This document shows positions 9,185-17,195 of a stretch of 64,000 nucleotides of DNA, piece after piece. Positions within the stretch are counted from its first letter, which is position 1, and every line of letters starts with the position of its first letter. Source of the stretch: Enterococcus sp. BWB1-3 (GTDB lineage: Bacteria > Bacillota > Bacilli > Lactobacillales > Enterococcaceae); contig NZ_JADOEP010000003.1 in the NCBI RefSeq assembly GCF_016745275.1, forward strand, positions 124,001-188,000, written 5' to 3'. Below the pieces are notes generated by a model. It worked only from the letters and a program-made list of their open reading frames with translations, was not told the DNA's origin and did no database searches. The position numbers and the translations under genes are program-made.

Positions 9185-9535
9185 AAGCAGACCATTATCA
9201 AATGGGGCTGAAAAAAAGTCACTCTCTTACTCAATGATGCCAGTAACTGCAAAACCCTGCTCTCTCTTAAAAAGCAGCGCTTTTTCTGTAAGGATTGCTT
9301 TCATTACGCACTTACTTTTCCCGTTATTCTAGGAAAGAGCATGCACACGTTTGTTTAGTCGTTACTGATTTTTACAGTCCCTATCGTACGTTAGTAAAGG
9401 AGCTGTTTCCTAATGCTTCCATTGTCGCAGATCACTTTCATATCAGCCAACACATGGGGCTACAACACAGAATTCAAATAATGAAGCGATTCAAAAAAAT
9501 CGACCTACACGCTCTTCTGTCCTCTTTAGTATGAC
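9185..9535 (+). pseudogene. ISL3-family transposase fragment (N-terminal and middle parts)
   Basis: The first part reads TIIKWG, a stop, then KKVTLLLNDASNCKTLLSL and KKQRFFCKDC, the zinc-binding region of ISL3 transposases. A shifted frame then gives VVTDFYSPYRTLVKELFPNA and IVADHFHISQH, which carries the DDE-domain Asp residues, before the homology stops at a terminator hairpin. These are the parts missing from the 6.1 kb copy, but they lie downstream of it, so they come from a second copy or a rearrangement. Confidence 0.78.
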
Positions 9536-9564
9536 AGGAAATAGCGTGTAGGTCGATCGTTTTT
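9499..9564. terminator. Strong bidirectional terminator-like hairpin
   Basis: ATCGACCTACACGCT (9499-9513) and AGCGTGTAGGTCGAT (9543-9557) form a perfect 15-base stem, extended inward by CTGTC/GACAG. It has seven Ts on one side and a run of As on the other, so it can act in both directions. It lies about 120 bases after gshF and marks the edge of the IS-derived segment. Confidence 0.75.
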
Positions 9565-9679
9565 TTCTTTTCATTCTGTTTGGTGAGGGCGTTAGCCCTC
9601 ATGAGTGTTTGTCTCGACCTCCTTCTATTTTACTGAAGACCTATTCAAACAGATTTCTGTTTTTTTGAGGTTGACTTAT

Positions 9680-11950
9680 TCACTCAAACAACTCTGGATA
9701 CAATAATTTCAACACATCCATTGTCAAATGACGACCCACTCCAGAATAAGGGTATATATGCATATGCATTGCCGGATTGAAATTAGCTTCGATAATTCCA
9801 TAAGTATTGCTTTTTTTATCAGCCGGAATGGATTTATCGGGAATGATTAAATCAATTCCGCATATTTTAGCCCCTAATGCTGCCACAGCTTCTACAGCAA
9901 GCTTCTTATAACTCTCATCAAACTGATCCGTCACATCAATGGAATCGCCGCCGGTACTGATATTAGAATTTTCTCTCAGATAAACCACTCTTCCCTTTTC
10001 AGGTACAGCATTCACCACCAGATTCTGTTCCTTCAGCATCAGCCGCTCCAATTCACCTAGCTGGATCAGCTCTAAAGGCGCCCGATGGTTGCTGCCTCTT
10101 AAAGGATGAAGGTTCTTTTCTGCAACCAGCTCTTCTATTGACCGGACACCGTCTCCCACAACATTAGCAGGAATGCGCAGCAAAATAGCTTTTACTTCAT
10201 TATCCAACACAAAAAATCGATATTCTGTTCCCGGCATAAATTCTTCAACGAGAACAGAGTCGTCTTCCTTAAACGCAATGTTCAAGGCTTCCACATAGTC
10301 TTTCCCTGAAGCACCGTCTTTAAAGATAGATATCCCAAGCCCATAATTTGTCGATTTTGGTTTTACAACAAATGCCTGCTTCTCATATCTTAAATATGCC
10401 CGTTCTGCTTCTTCAATTGAAGAAAACTCCTCCCCGCCTGGCACACGAAAGCCAGCCTGTTCCAACACCTTTTTTGTGACTGTTTTATTTTCCATAATCA
10501 AGGGAACAATATAACTGTCTTTACTGGTCATATTCGCATTCTTCACATACTCAATATGCTTTCCATGCTTCAATTTCAGGAACTGTTCCTGCTCATCAAG
10601 AATATCTATTTCCAGCCCCTTCTGAATTGCATCAAAAAGAAACAGCTGTGTGGATAACTCCATATTTCTGAACCCGGCAAGCTGATAGGGACGCTCAAAA
10701 GCTAGTAAATGGTATTCTTTTCCATAAACAATTCCCAGTTCATGGTTAGAATTTGCTTCAATGATTGTCCACATTTTACCTGAAATAGTCATTTCAGGCA
10801 TTCTTAGCTGTTCATGATAGGTTGTCAGCATTTCTTTTTTACCGTAAATTCCTAATTCAGTAACCATTTCAATCATTTCAGAGAAAAGCCTGTCACCCTC
10901 AGCCAATATATTCACTGTTGAAAAAGGATGCCCCAGCGCTACCTGTTCATTCAACAACTCACCGGTTGCTACCCATTCATCTGCACTTTCTTTTTCATCT
11001 GTCCATAGTAAAAACAGCATAAATAAATGCATAAATTCAAGCATTTCTTCGTCGATACCAAAGGGTGCGAACGGATTTAAATCAATATTCCTCAATTCAA
11101 TATAACGAATGCCGGTCTGCGGCAAATCTGCCATGGATTTTCCGCCTCTCAACCGGACTGGAGCGTAAAACTCCTTCTCTTCGGACAGAATCCCATTTTC
11201 CACCATCGTTTGAATATCATCAATATACCCTTCCAGCGTTTCATAGGACACACGGACATTCTCCCTATTCCGATAGCCAAAAGAACTGTTACGCAGACTT
11301 CTTACCGGCTCTGCGGGATGCTCTTCTTTAGCCGTAAAGTACCCCGGCTCACTAACAACCGAGGCACCAAATAAATACGTAATCAGCCAGCGGTAACGAA
11401 GATAATTACGTGACGCCTTCATATAAAGAATGTTTTTAAACTCTTCAATTGACTTAGCCTCTTCCTGTACATGATACATTTGAAAAATTAAGCTTTCTGC
11501 ATATTCAAAATTAAAGTGAATCCCGCTGACCATTTGTTTTCTTTTTCCATACTCTCTAGCCAAATAGCGTCTGTAAAGAATCCCTTCATACTGATCCAGC
11601 TTTGCAATTTTGATGTCCCGCTCATTTTCCGGAAGTTTCGGCGGCATACTCATTGGCCACAGCATTTCCTCTCTATTCATCGAACGAATGGTCACATCAT
11701 GAATCGCTGCAAGATAACGCATAACCTCAGTAATCGAATCTGCAACAGGGGTAATCAGTTCCACCTGTGTTTCACTGAAATCCGTTTGAATATACGGATG
11801 ATAGGAACGATTGCCTAGTACTGAAGGATGATCTGTTTGAGCCAGCTGACCGTCCAATGTCACTCTCTGACTCTCTTTTTCAATGCCAAAACGTGCTGTC
11901 AGCGCATAAGGACGAACGCTGTCTTTATTTAGTATCTCTTTAAAATTCAT
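9680..11950 (-). CDS. gshF: Bifunctional glutamate-cysteine ligase/glutathione synthetase GshF
   Basis: Cytosolic fusion enzyme that makes glutathione from glutamate, cysteine and glycine in two ATP-driven steps. The first 470 or so residues are a glutamate-cysteine ligase (ALTARFGIEKESQRV, TDFSETQVELITP, IRYIELRNIDLNPF); the rest is an ATP-grasp synthetase (VVKPKSTNYGLGISIFK, VEEFMPGTEYRFFVLD, GIIEANFNPAMHMH). At 756 residues it is complete and matches GshF of enterococci, listeriae and streptococci. AAAGG lies ahead of the ATG. It is transcribed alone. Confidence 0.95.
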   Translation of the reverse strand: MNFKEILNKDSVRPYALTARFGIEKESQRVTLDGQLAQTDHPSVLGNRSYHPYIQTDFSETQVELITPVADSITEVMRYLAAIHDVTIRSMNREEMLWPMSMPPKLPENERDIKIAKLDQYEGILYRRYLAREYGKRKQMVSGIHFNFEYAESLIFQMYHVQEEAKSIEEFKNILYMKASRNYLRYRWLITYLFGASVVSEPGYFTAKEEHPAEPVRSLRNSSFGYRNRENVRVSYETLEGYIDDIQTMVENGILSEEKEFYAPVRLRGGKSMADLPQTGIRYIELRNIDLNPFAPFGIDEEMLEFMHLFMLFLLWTDEKESADEWVATGELLNEQVALGHPFSTVNILAEGDRLFSEMIEMVTELGIYGKKEMLTTYHEQLRMPEMTISGKMWTIIEANSNHELGIVYGKEYHLLAFERPYQLAGFRNMELSTQLFLFDAIQKGLEIDILDEQEQFLKLKHGKHIEYVKNANMTSKDSYIVPLIMENKTVTKKVLEQAGFRVPGGEEFSSIEEAERAYLRYEKQAFVVKPKSTNYGLGISIFKDGASGKDYVEALNIAFKEDDSVLVEEFMPGTEYRFFVLDNEVKAILLRIPANVVGDGVRSIEELVAEKNLHPLRGSNHRAPLELIQLGELERLMLKEQNLVVNAVPEKGRVVYLRENSNISTGGDSIDVTDQFDESYKKLAVEAVAALGAKICGIDLIIPDKSIPADKKSNTYGIIEANFNPAMHMHIYPYSGVGRHLTMDVLKLLYPELFE

Positions 11951-12121
11951 CTTTTCGCCTTTCTGTCTATATAACTTTTTACATTACTTACTATTATATA
12001 GAAAATTGATCTAAAAGAGAATCTTTCTGACCCCTTAAATAGAATTAAATAATTAATTCTTTGTACTCATTCAGCACAAAAACTCCGAAAAAAGTTTCGG
12101 AGTTCGCCTCTCTTTGTTGGC
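11951..12121. other. gshF upstream region
   Basis: No gene. It holds the gshF leader and, at 12081-12104, the hairpin that ends the treR transcript. Confidence 0.4.
12077..12104 (-). terminator. Terminator downstream of treR and the intergenic repeat
   Basis: AACTCCGAAA (12081-12090) pairs with TTTCGGAGTT (12095-12104); on the minus strand a T run follows. It lies beyond the inserted repeat, so treR transcripts would read through the repeat first. Confidence 0.65.
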
Positions 12122-12122
12122 G

Positions 12123-12636
12123 GTCTGTCTGAAAACTATTGAGAAAATACGTTTGTATCGAGAATTAAGCAGTGTGAGACTCGTAGATATAAGATTTTTC
12201 TGTAGTAGAAAGTCAGTTAGCAGAATTGCCAGTCTCACTAAGATAAATAATCTAGTAAGATGGTATACGCAGCTCTGATGGGGATTAATTGGTCAAAATT
12301 TATTCCATATGTAAAGAGATAGCTGTATGCGAACGACAAGCTTTGAATGTGTTAACATTCAACCTTTAAACGGCATCTGACCCTTGATCCAGCAGAATGC
12401 TAAATGCATGACAATCACTGTTAATTTATAGTGGCGCATATCTAAGGCTCGTTTGCATAACTTACTCCTGCACTTTTAACAAATACTCGTCGCATATTCA
12501 GCATTCTCATATGTAACACTATTGGATATGCTTCACATTTCTTGGATTAGAAGAATCACTTAGTTTTAATTCGATCCATACACCAGCTCATATCTAGTTT
12601 TCTGAACAGAGTCGCCACTAAAATTTTCAGACAGAC
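12123..12636. repeat. Dispersed intergenic repeat, copy A, with 13-bp terminal inverted repeats
   Basis: GTCTGTCTGAAAA (12123-12135) and TTTTCAGACAGAC (12624-12636) are perfect inverted ends of a 514-base non-coding segment that starts right at the treR stop codon. Inside, a stretch with ACAAGC, AACATTC and CTTTAAACG resembles copy B near 42.7 kb, and ACTCCTGCAC with ACTCGTCGCA matches the unit of the tandem arrays elsewhere in the window. No open reading frame of note is present. Confidence 0.65.
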
Positions 12637-12637
12637 T

Positions 12638-13351
12638 CTAACCTTTTCTGCGTCGGGCAAATTCTATAAAACGGAATTTATCCAGTCGGTGAATAGATTC
12701 AGTATACTCAAAACAATTAGTATTTTCCAGATACACTAGGCTGCGGACAACAACCACATGACTGTCGCCATGGAGTGTCATCAGCTCCTGCATTTCCTGT
12801 GTCACCGGTTCAGCAGTGATCTCTTTTTGCGCATAGGAAATATCCAGTGACAGATCATTCTCAAAATAGTCATAGATTGAATCTTCCGCTCTGTCTTCAG
12901 GCAAATCCGGAATCACAGATTTTAACAAATAATCCTTATCCAAAATAACTACTTCACCATCAATTTTTCGCTGTCGAATCAATTTCCAAACGGGATCTCC
13001 CACCGGCCAGCCGGTTTTTTCATTTAACTTCTCCGTCACAGGAACCTCTTCCAACACACGAACAATCGTTTCACTGGGGATTCGCTGTGCTTCTTTCAGC
13101 TCTTTATAACTAGTCAGACCGGCAATCGGAAAATCAAAACGATTCAAGTCCAAAACAATAGAGCCTTTCCCCTGTTTTTTTTGAATATATCCGGCATTCA
13201 ATAACAAATTCAACGCTTTACGAATCGTCTCTCTCGAAACACCGTAAATTTGTATTAACTGATTCTCACTTGGTAAAAGGGAATGTGCAGGATACTCATC
13301 TGCCAAAATTTTCTTTTCCAGATCAAGGAAAATCTCATTAAACTTATTCAT
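12638..13351 (-). CDS. treR: Trehalose operon repressor, GntR family
   Basis: 237-residue regulator with an N-terminal winged helix (LPSENQLIQIYGVSRETIRKAL, about residues 25-46) and a C-terminal UTRA effector domain. It resembles TreR of Bacillus, which binds trehalose-6-phosphate and leaves its operators when the sugar is present. Two palindromes of the TreR type lie in the phosphorylase-EIIBCA intergenic region, supporting the call. It has its own promoter (TTGCAG-17-TATAAT) and lies beyond the pgmB terminator. The stop codon abuts the inserted repeat, but the protein seems full length. Confidence 0.85.
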   Translation of the reverse strand: MNKFNEIFLDLEKKILADEYPAHSLLPSENQLIQIYGVSRETIRKALNLLLNAGYIQKKQGKGSIVLDLNRFDFPIAGLTSYKELKEAQRIPSETIVRVLEEVPVTEKLNEKTGWPVGDPVWKLIRQRKIDGEVVILDKDYLLKSVIPDLPEDRAEDSIYDYFENDLSLDISYAQKEITAEPVTQEMQELMTLHGDSHVVVVRSLVYLENTNCFEYTESIHRLDKFRFIEFARRRKG

Positions 13352-13377
13352 ACTATCTCCTACCTCCGTCGATAGTT

Positions 13378-13406
13378 ATTATAATGTCTCTGAAATTAAA
13401 CTGCAA
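13378..13406 (-). promoter_or_regulatory. treR promoter
   Basis: On the minus strand TTGCAG and TATAAT are separated by exactly 17 bases, a good sigma-A promoter about 30 bases before the treR start. Confidence 0.6.
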
Positions 13407-13479
13407 CCCTTGTATATCCTTTTATTACAGCTATGAGAGCCGTTTCAAAAAATATTTCCCAAATAATTTAAAAAGAAAA

Positions 13480-13526
13480 ACCTTTCACAATGATAGAATT
13501 TTCCAAATCTTGTCATTGTAAAAGGT
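13480..13526 (-). terminator. Terminator of the phosphorylase-pgmB operon
   Basis: ACCTTTTACAATGA and TCATTGTGAAAGGT (minus strand) form a 14-base stem followed by a T-rich tail, 21 bases after the pgmB stop. Confidence 0.85.
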
Positions 13527-13546
13527 CTGAAATCATTAGCTCCAGC

Positions 13547-14197
13547 TTATTTCTTCAGCAACTCATCGATAGCCAATTCATCCAGCCGATAAACCAGCTG
13601 ATCAGCACCTAAAAGTTTTTCATTTTCGACAATACCCACCGCATACATCCCTGCGGCATTGATTCCGTCAATGCCTGCCTGAGCATCCTCAAAACCAACA
13701 GCTTCCTGAGGCTTTACAGCTAATGCTTCTGCTGCTTTTAGAAATATCTCCGGATCAGGCTTCCCACGATTTAGAGTATCTGGATCTACAATATAGCTGA
13801 AATATCCGGTTACTCCCAGCTTTTCTAAAATTACCGGGGCATTTTTCGAAGCTGAAGCAATCGCACAAGGGATTTTTCTTTCCTTTGCCTGACTGATAAA
13901 CTCCTTCACTCCCGGCAATAAATCTGCCGGAGATAACGTTTGTAACAACTCTACATAGTGGTCGTTTTTCTTTTCCGCCAGCTGCTCTTTCTCTTCTTTG
14001 GAATAGACAGTTTCTTTTCCGCCATAAGCTAGAATCCGATCCAGTGAGTCCATCCTGCTGATTCCCTTCAGCTGTTCATTGAATACTGGGTCAATGGTAA
14101 TGCCCAAGGTTGCCCCCAAATCCTTCCAGGCTATATAGTGGTATTTTGCTGTATCGGTGATGACCCCGTCAAGATCAAAAATGAATCCTCTTCTCAT
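13547..14197 (-). CDS. pgmB: Beta-phosphoglucomutase
   Basis: HAD-superfamily enzyme converting beta-glucose-1-phosphate to glucose-6-phosphate, the partner needed after an inverting GH65 phosphorylase. The catalytic pair Asp8/Asp10 sits in FDLDGVITDT; the C-terminal acidic motif GFEDAQAGIDGINAAGM is also present. The 216-residue length is typical. Its ATG overlaps the phosphorylase stop by four bases, so the two are translated together. With the EIIBCA gene they complete a trehalose route into glycolysis. Confidence 0.93.
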   Translation of the reverse strand: MRRGFIFDLDGVITDTAKYHYIAWKDLGATLGITIDPVFNEQLKGISRMDSLDRILAYGGKETVYSKEEKEQLAEKKNDHYVELLQTLSPADLLPGVKEFISQAKERKIPCAIASASKNAPVILEKLGVTGYFSYIVDPDTLNRGKPDPEIFLKAAEALAVKPQEAVGFEDAQAGIDGINAAGMYAVGIVENEKLLGADQLVYRLDELAIDELLKK

Positions 14198-16869
14198 TTG
14201 GCACTGACTCCTTCATAAAAAAGTTGCTGCGATTGCCCACTTTCCAGAGAAACAGTTTCTCCTTTAATAGTGACTCTTACCGACTGATCCGCTTCAATTT
14301 GAATCTTCTCTTTATCTATGACCAGTTGATAATGGACCCCTCGAATATTTAAACGGAACTTCAATTTCTCCCATGTTTCCGGCAGCTGCGGTTGGATTGC
14401 AACTTCCTTTTGACGAATATCAATCCCGGCAAAAGTTGTTAGTGTAATAAACAATGTGGCAGCCATCACTCCGGCATGAATGCCTTCCGCTGTCGTTCCG
14501 CCCTGTATATCCTGATAATCTGAATACAGCGCCTCCTGATACAAGTTCCAGGCAAGCTCTTTATCCTCAACAATGGAGGCCAGTTGAGAATGCACTATTC
14601 TGGATAACGTTGAGCCATGAGAAGTTCTGGCCAGATAATAATTCAAGTTCTTCTCAAGATAATCCTCCGGCAGCTGATAGCCCATATCCGCTAAAATCTG
14701 ATCCACCTTATCTTTGCGGAAATTATAGAAAATCATCAACGAATCAGCTTGTTTAGCTACCTTATATTCATCAGCCGAACATCCTTCCGCACTTAAAATA
14801 CGATCCATTCGATAGATATTTCCATACTCTTCTTTATAGTAAGTCCAGTCTATTTCTTTCAAATCAAAATAACCGGCAAATTGAGCAATAACCCCTTCCG
14901 AATTAATTTCCAGATTCAAGTCATGTCGGATACGATTCATTTGAGCCAGATCCTCTCTGGTCATTTCCGCTTTTTTCTGCGCTGTTGCTAAATCATCAGC
15001 AGAATAATTCAGATACAATGCTTCGATTTCTTCAAACAGCCAAACGACCATCATATTAGTATAGGCATTATCCGTCAATCCACCCTTAGTGCTTCCCGGA
15101 TACGCCTCATGGAATTCATCCGGACCCATCACTCCAGAAATTGAATAGCGCTCAGTTTTGTCGTTATACGCTGCAATACTCAACCAGAATTTTGCAATTT
15201 CCATCAACAATTCAATACCATGATGAATCATGAATTCTTTATCTTCAGTATTGTTATTATACAGCCAGACATTATAGGCAATTGCCAAAGATACATGACG
15301 CTGCAGACGGCTGTGATCTTCTCCCCATTCACCGCTGATCGGATTTAGATGCAGCTCCTGTGACTGCTCTGTTCCATCCAAACCGGACTGCCACGGGAAC
15401 ATCGCTCCCTGATAACCGGCTTTGGCAGCACTGCTTTTGGCAGCAGGCAAACGATTGTAGCGATACATCAACAACTGCCGTGCTGTTTCCGGAAAATGAA
15501 TAATATAGAACGGAAGAATAAACAGTTCATCCCAGAAAATATGTCCTCGATAGGCTTCTCCATGCAGTCCGCGAGCAGTAATTGAAGCATCCAAAGTTGG
15601 ATTAGCTGTTGGAGAACCTGAAACTAATATATGGTAGGTGTGAAGATGCAGCATTTTTTCAGACATCATATCCCCTTCAACCATAATGGCTGTTTCCTGC
15701 CAATAGTCTTTCCACACTTCAGAAGACGCTTTATACATACTATTAAAATCAGAAATTTCGAAAGCCTCAAACTCATGGCTTTTTTGTTCTTCCCCTTTTT
15801 TATAAAGATGGACAGCTACACTTTTTTCAAGTGTGTACTTTTGACCCTCCGCCATTTCGACGGACATCGATTGGATCACCTTTTCATCCGTTATTTCAGA
15901 GATCAGTTCAGACAGATCCATTGTTGAGCTGAAAAGCTGTGCTTCCTGAACAATTGTAAATGCCGACTCTAGTGTTTTTGCCTGTAAACGGCTCCTCATT
16001 GCCTCTGCTACAGTCTCAGTAACTTTTAAATGCTGCTTTGTCAGACTGCGGTAACGAGCCACGTTATAGTTAAAAACTGTTCCATCTGCTTCAGTAGTAA
16101 TTGTTACTTTTCCATTGAAATTAAGGGGCATGACTTCATAAGACAAGCTGTATTCATGCATATTGGCCATACTGACTACACGCTTCACCGTGACTTTTAG
16201 CTGACTTCCGGCAGAGGTTTCCAGAATACTTACTGCTTCAAACAAACCGGTTCGCAAATCCAAACTTCGTTTAAAAAATTTCACTGTTTCCTGCGTGAAG
16301 TTCACTATTTCTCCATCAATTTCCAGCGAAATATACTGCAGATTTGGCGCATTGACAAAATCCTCATTTTTAATTATCTGACCCTCTATCTGTGACTCGG
16401 CTGTATTATACAGCCCTGCAAGATATGTCGCCGGATAGGTATCTTTTGTAATTCGCATTTCCGGTACTGTGCCTCTTAACCCAATAAATCCGTTTCCAGT
16501 GGTTAATAAGGATTCAGCAGCATACTCATCTTTTCCCGTACGAAAATCATGATAGACTAAATTCCAGCTGCAGTATTCTGCTTCCTCTTTCAGTGAAGCC
16601 TCTACAGAATCCTTAACTGCTGACGCAAAAATAATCGGTTTATTCAATGTTTCTTCTAATATCAGGCGAAATTTATCTACTTCTTGAAATTCCATGAAAG
16701 ACTCAGTTTCAGACCAATTAATTATACCCCCATCAAAAATACTGCCTTTCAATTCTTCACGAATATTTGCTGCGTTTTCTACCGTCAGTTGACCTGAAAA
16801 TGTCAACGTTCTTCCTTCGACTAACACCATCAGCTGTTCATTTTCTTTGTGTATTTCTATATAATTCAT
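14194..16869 (-). CDS. GH65 phosphorylase, probably trehalose-6-phosphate phosphorylase
   Basis: Predicted to split phosphorylated disaccharide with phosphate, giving beta-glucose-1-phosphate and glucose-6-phosphate in the cytosol. GH65 landmarks are the (alpha/alpha)6 barrel segment GHIFWDELFILPFYI, the catalytic acid region GPDEFHEAYPG and the phosphate loop HGSTLSRIVHSQLA. The chosen ATG has GGAGGGG six bases upstream (a longer frame exists) and gives 891 residues, longer than the roughly 750 usual for GH65; the extra part is an N-terminal stretch of about 120 residues of unknown role. TreR, PgmB and the PTS alongside point to trehalose-6-phosphate, but maltose or kojibiose phosphorylase cannot be excluded from sequence. 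Confidence 0.75.
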   Translation of the reverse strand: MNYIEIHKENEQLMVLVEGRTLTFSGQLTVENAANIREELKGSIFDGGIINWSETESFMEFQEVDKFRLILEETLNKPIIFASAVKDSVEASLKEEAEYCSWNLVYHDFRTGKDEYAAESLLTTGNGFIGLRGTVPEMRITKDTYPATYLAGLYNTAESQIEGQIIKNEDFVNAPNLQYISLEIDGEIVNFTQETVKFFKRSLDLRTGLFEAVSILETSAGSQLKVTVKRVVSMANMHEYSLSYEVMPLNFNGKVTITTEADGTVFNYNVARYRSLTKQHLKVTETVAEAMRSRLQAKTLESAFTIVQEAQLFSSTMDLSELISEITDEKVIQSMSVEMAEGQKYTLEKSVAVHLYKKGEEQKSHEFEAFEISDFNSMYKASSEVWKDYWQETAIMVEGDMMSEKMLHLHTYHILVSGSPTANPTLDASITARGLHGEAYRGHIFWDELFILPFYIIHFPETARQLLMYRYNRLPAAKSSAAKAGYQGAMFPWQSGLDGTEQSQELHLNPISGEWGEDHSRLQRHVSLAIAYNVWLYNNNTEDKEFMIHHGIELLMEIAKFWLSIAAYNDKTERYSISGVMGPDEFHEAYPGSTKGGLTDNAYTNMMVVWLFEEIEALYLNYSADDLATAQKKAEMTREDLAQMNRIRHDLNLEINSEGVIAQFAGYFDLKEIDWTYYKEEYGNIYRMDRILSAEGCSADEYKVAKQADSLMIFYNFRKDKVDQILADMGYQLPEDYLEKNLNYYLARTSHGSTLSRIVHSQLASIVEDKELAWNLYQEALYSDYQDIQGGTTAEGIHAGVMAATLFITLTTFAGIDIRQKEVAIQPQLPETWEKLKFRLNIRGVHYQLVIDKEKIQIEADQSVRVTIKGETVSLESGQSQQLFYEGVSAK

Positions 16870-16885
16870 AAGATACCCCTCCGAA

Positions 16886-16901
16886 ACTTGTCTATACATG
16901 T
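16886..16901 (-). promoter_or_regulatory. TreR-type operator at the phosphorylase promoter
   Basis: ACTTGT-CTAT-ACATGT is an inverted repeat with one mismatch, matching the operator ahead of the EIIBCA gene. It lies just downstream of the -10 box, where a bound repressor would block transcription. Confidence 0.7.
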
Positions 16902-16910
16902 TCACCAACA

Positions 16911-16939
16911 ATTATACAATTCCATTCTTTCTTTTTCAA
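16911..16939 (-). promoter_or_regulatory. Promoter of the phosphorylase-pgmB operon
   Basis: On the minus strand TTGAAA (16934-16939) and TATAAT (16911-16916) are 17 bases apart. AACGCTTGAAA overlapping the -35 box is a loose match to a catabolite response element. Confidence 0.75.
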
Positions 16940-17104
16940 GCGTTATTATCTTATTTATTTTTGTACTTGAGGCTCTTCAGTCCATTTATACAACTACAAA
17001 TTCCCTTGATATATCAGTATTATCAGTATTATTTATTTCATCTGTTACAAATCTTACCGAAAAGAGATATTTCCTCCAAAAAAAAAATCTATATTTCTTT
17101 TAAA

Positions 17105-17118
17105 GTAAAACGCTTGCA
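17105..17118 (+). promoter_or_regulatory. Possible catabolite response element (cre) at the EIIBCA promoter
   Basis: GTAAAACGCTTGCA keeps the central CG and most of the cre consensus, with about three mismatches. It overlaps the -35 box, so CcpA binding would repress in the presence of glucose. CcpA control is inferred. Confidence 0.45.
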
Positions 17119-17142
17119 TTTTCTTGTATAAGCAGTTATGAT
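17114..17142 (+). promoter_or_regulatory. Promoter of the trehalose EIIBCA gene
   Basis: TTGCAT (17114-17119) and TATGAT (17137-17142) with a 17-base spacer form a good sigma-A promoter; the TreR operator starts about 18 bases after the -10 box. Confidence 0.75.
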
Positions 17143-17159
17143 TAAAACGAAATAAATCA

Positions 17160-17175
17160 ACTTGTGTATACAAGT
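17160..17175 (+). promoter_or_regulatory. TreR operator ahead of the EIIBCA gene
   Basis: ACTTGT-GTAT-ACAAGT is a perfect inverted repeat, close to the TTGTATATACAA operator of Bacillus TreR. It lies between the promoter and the Shine-Dalgarno sequence. Confidence 0.8.
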
Positions 17176-17195
17176 TAACGAAAGGGGTTTTTCTG

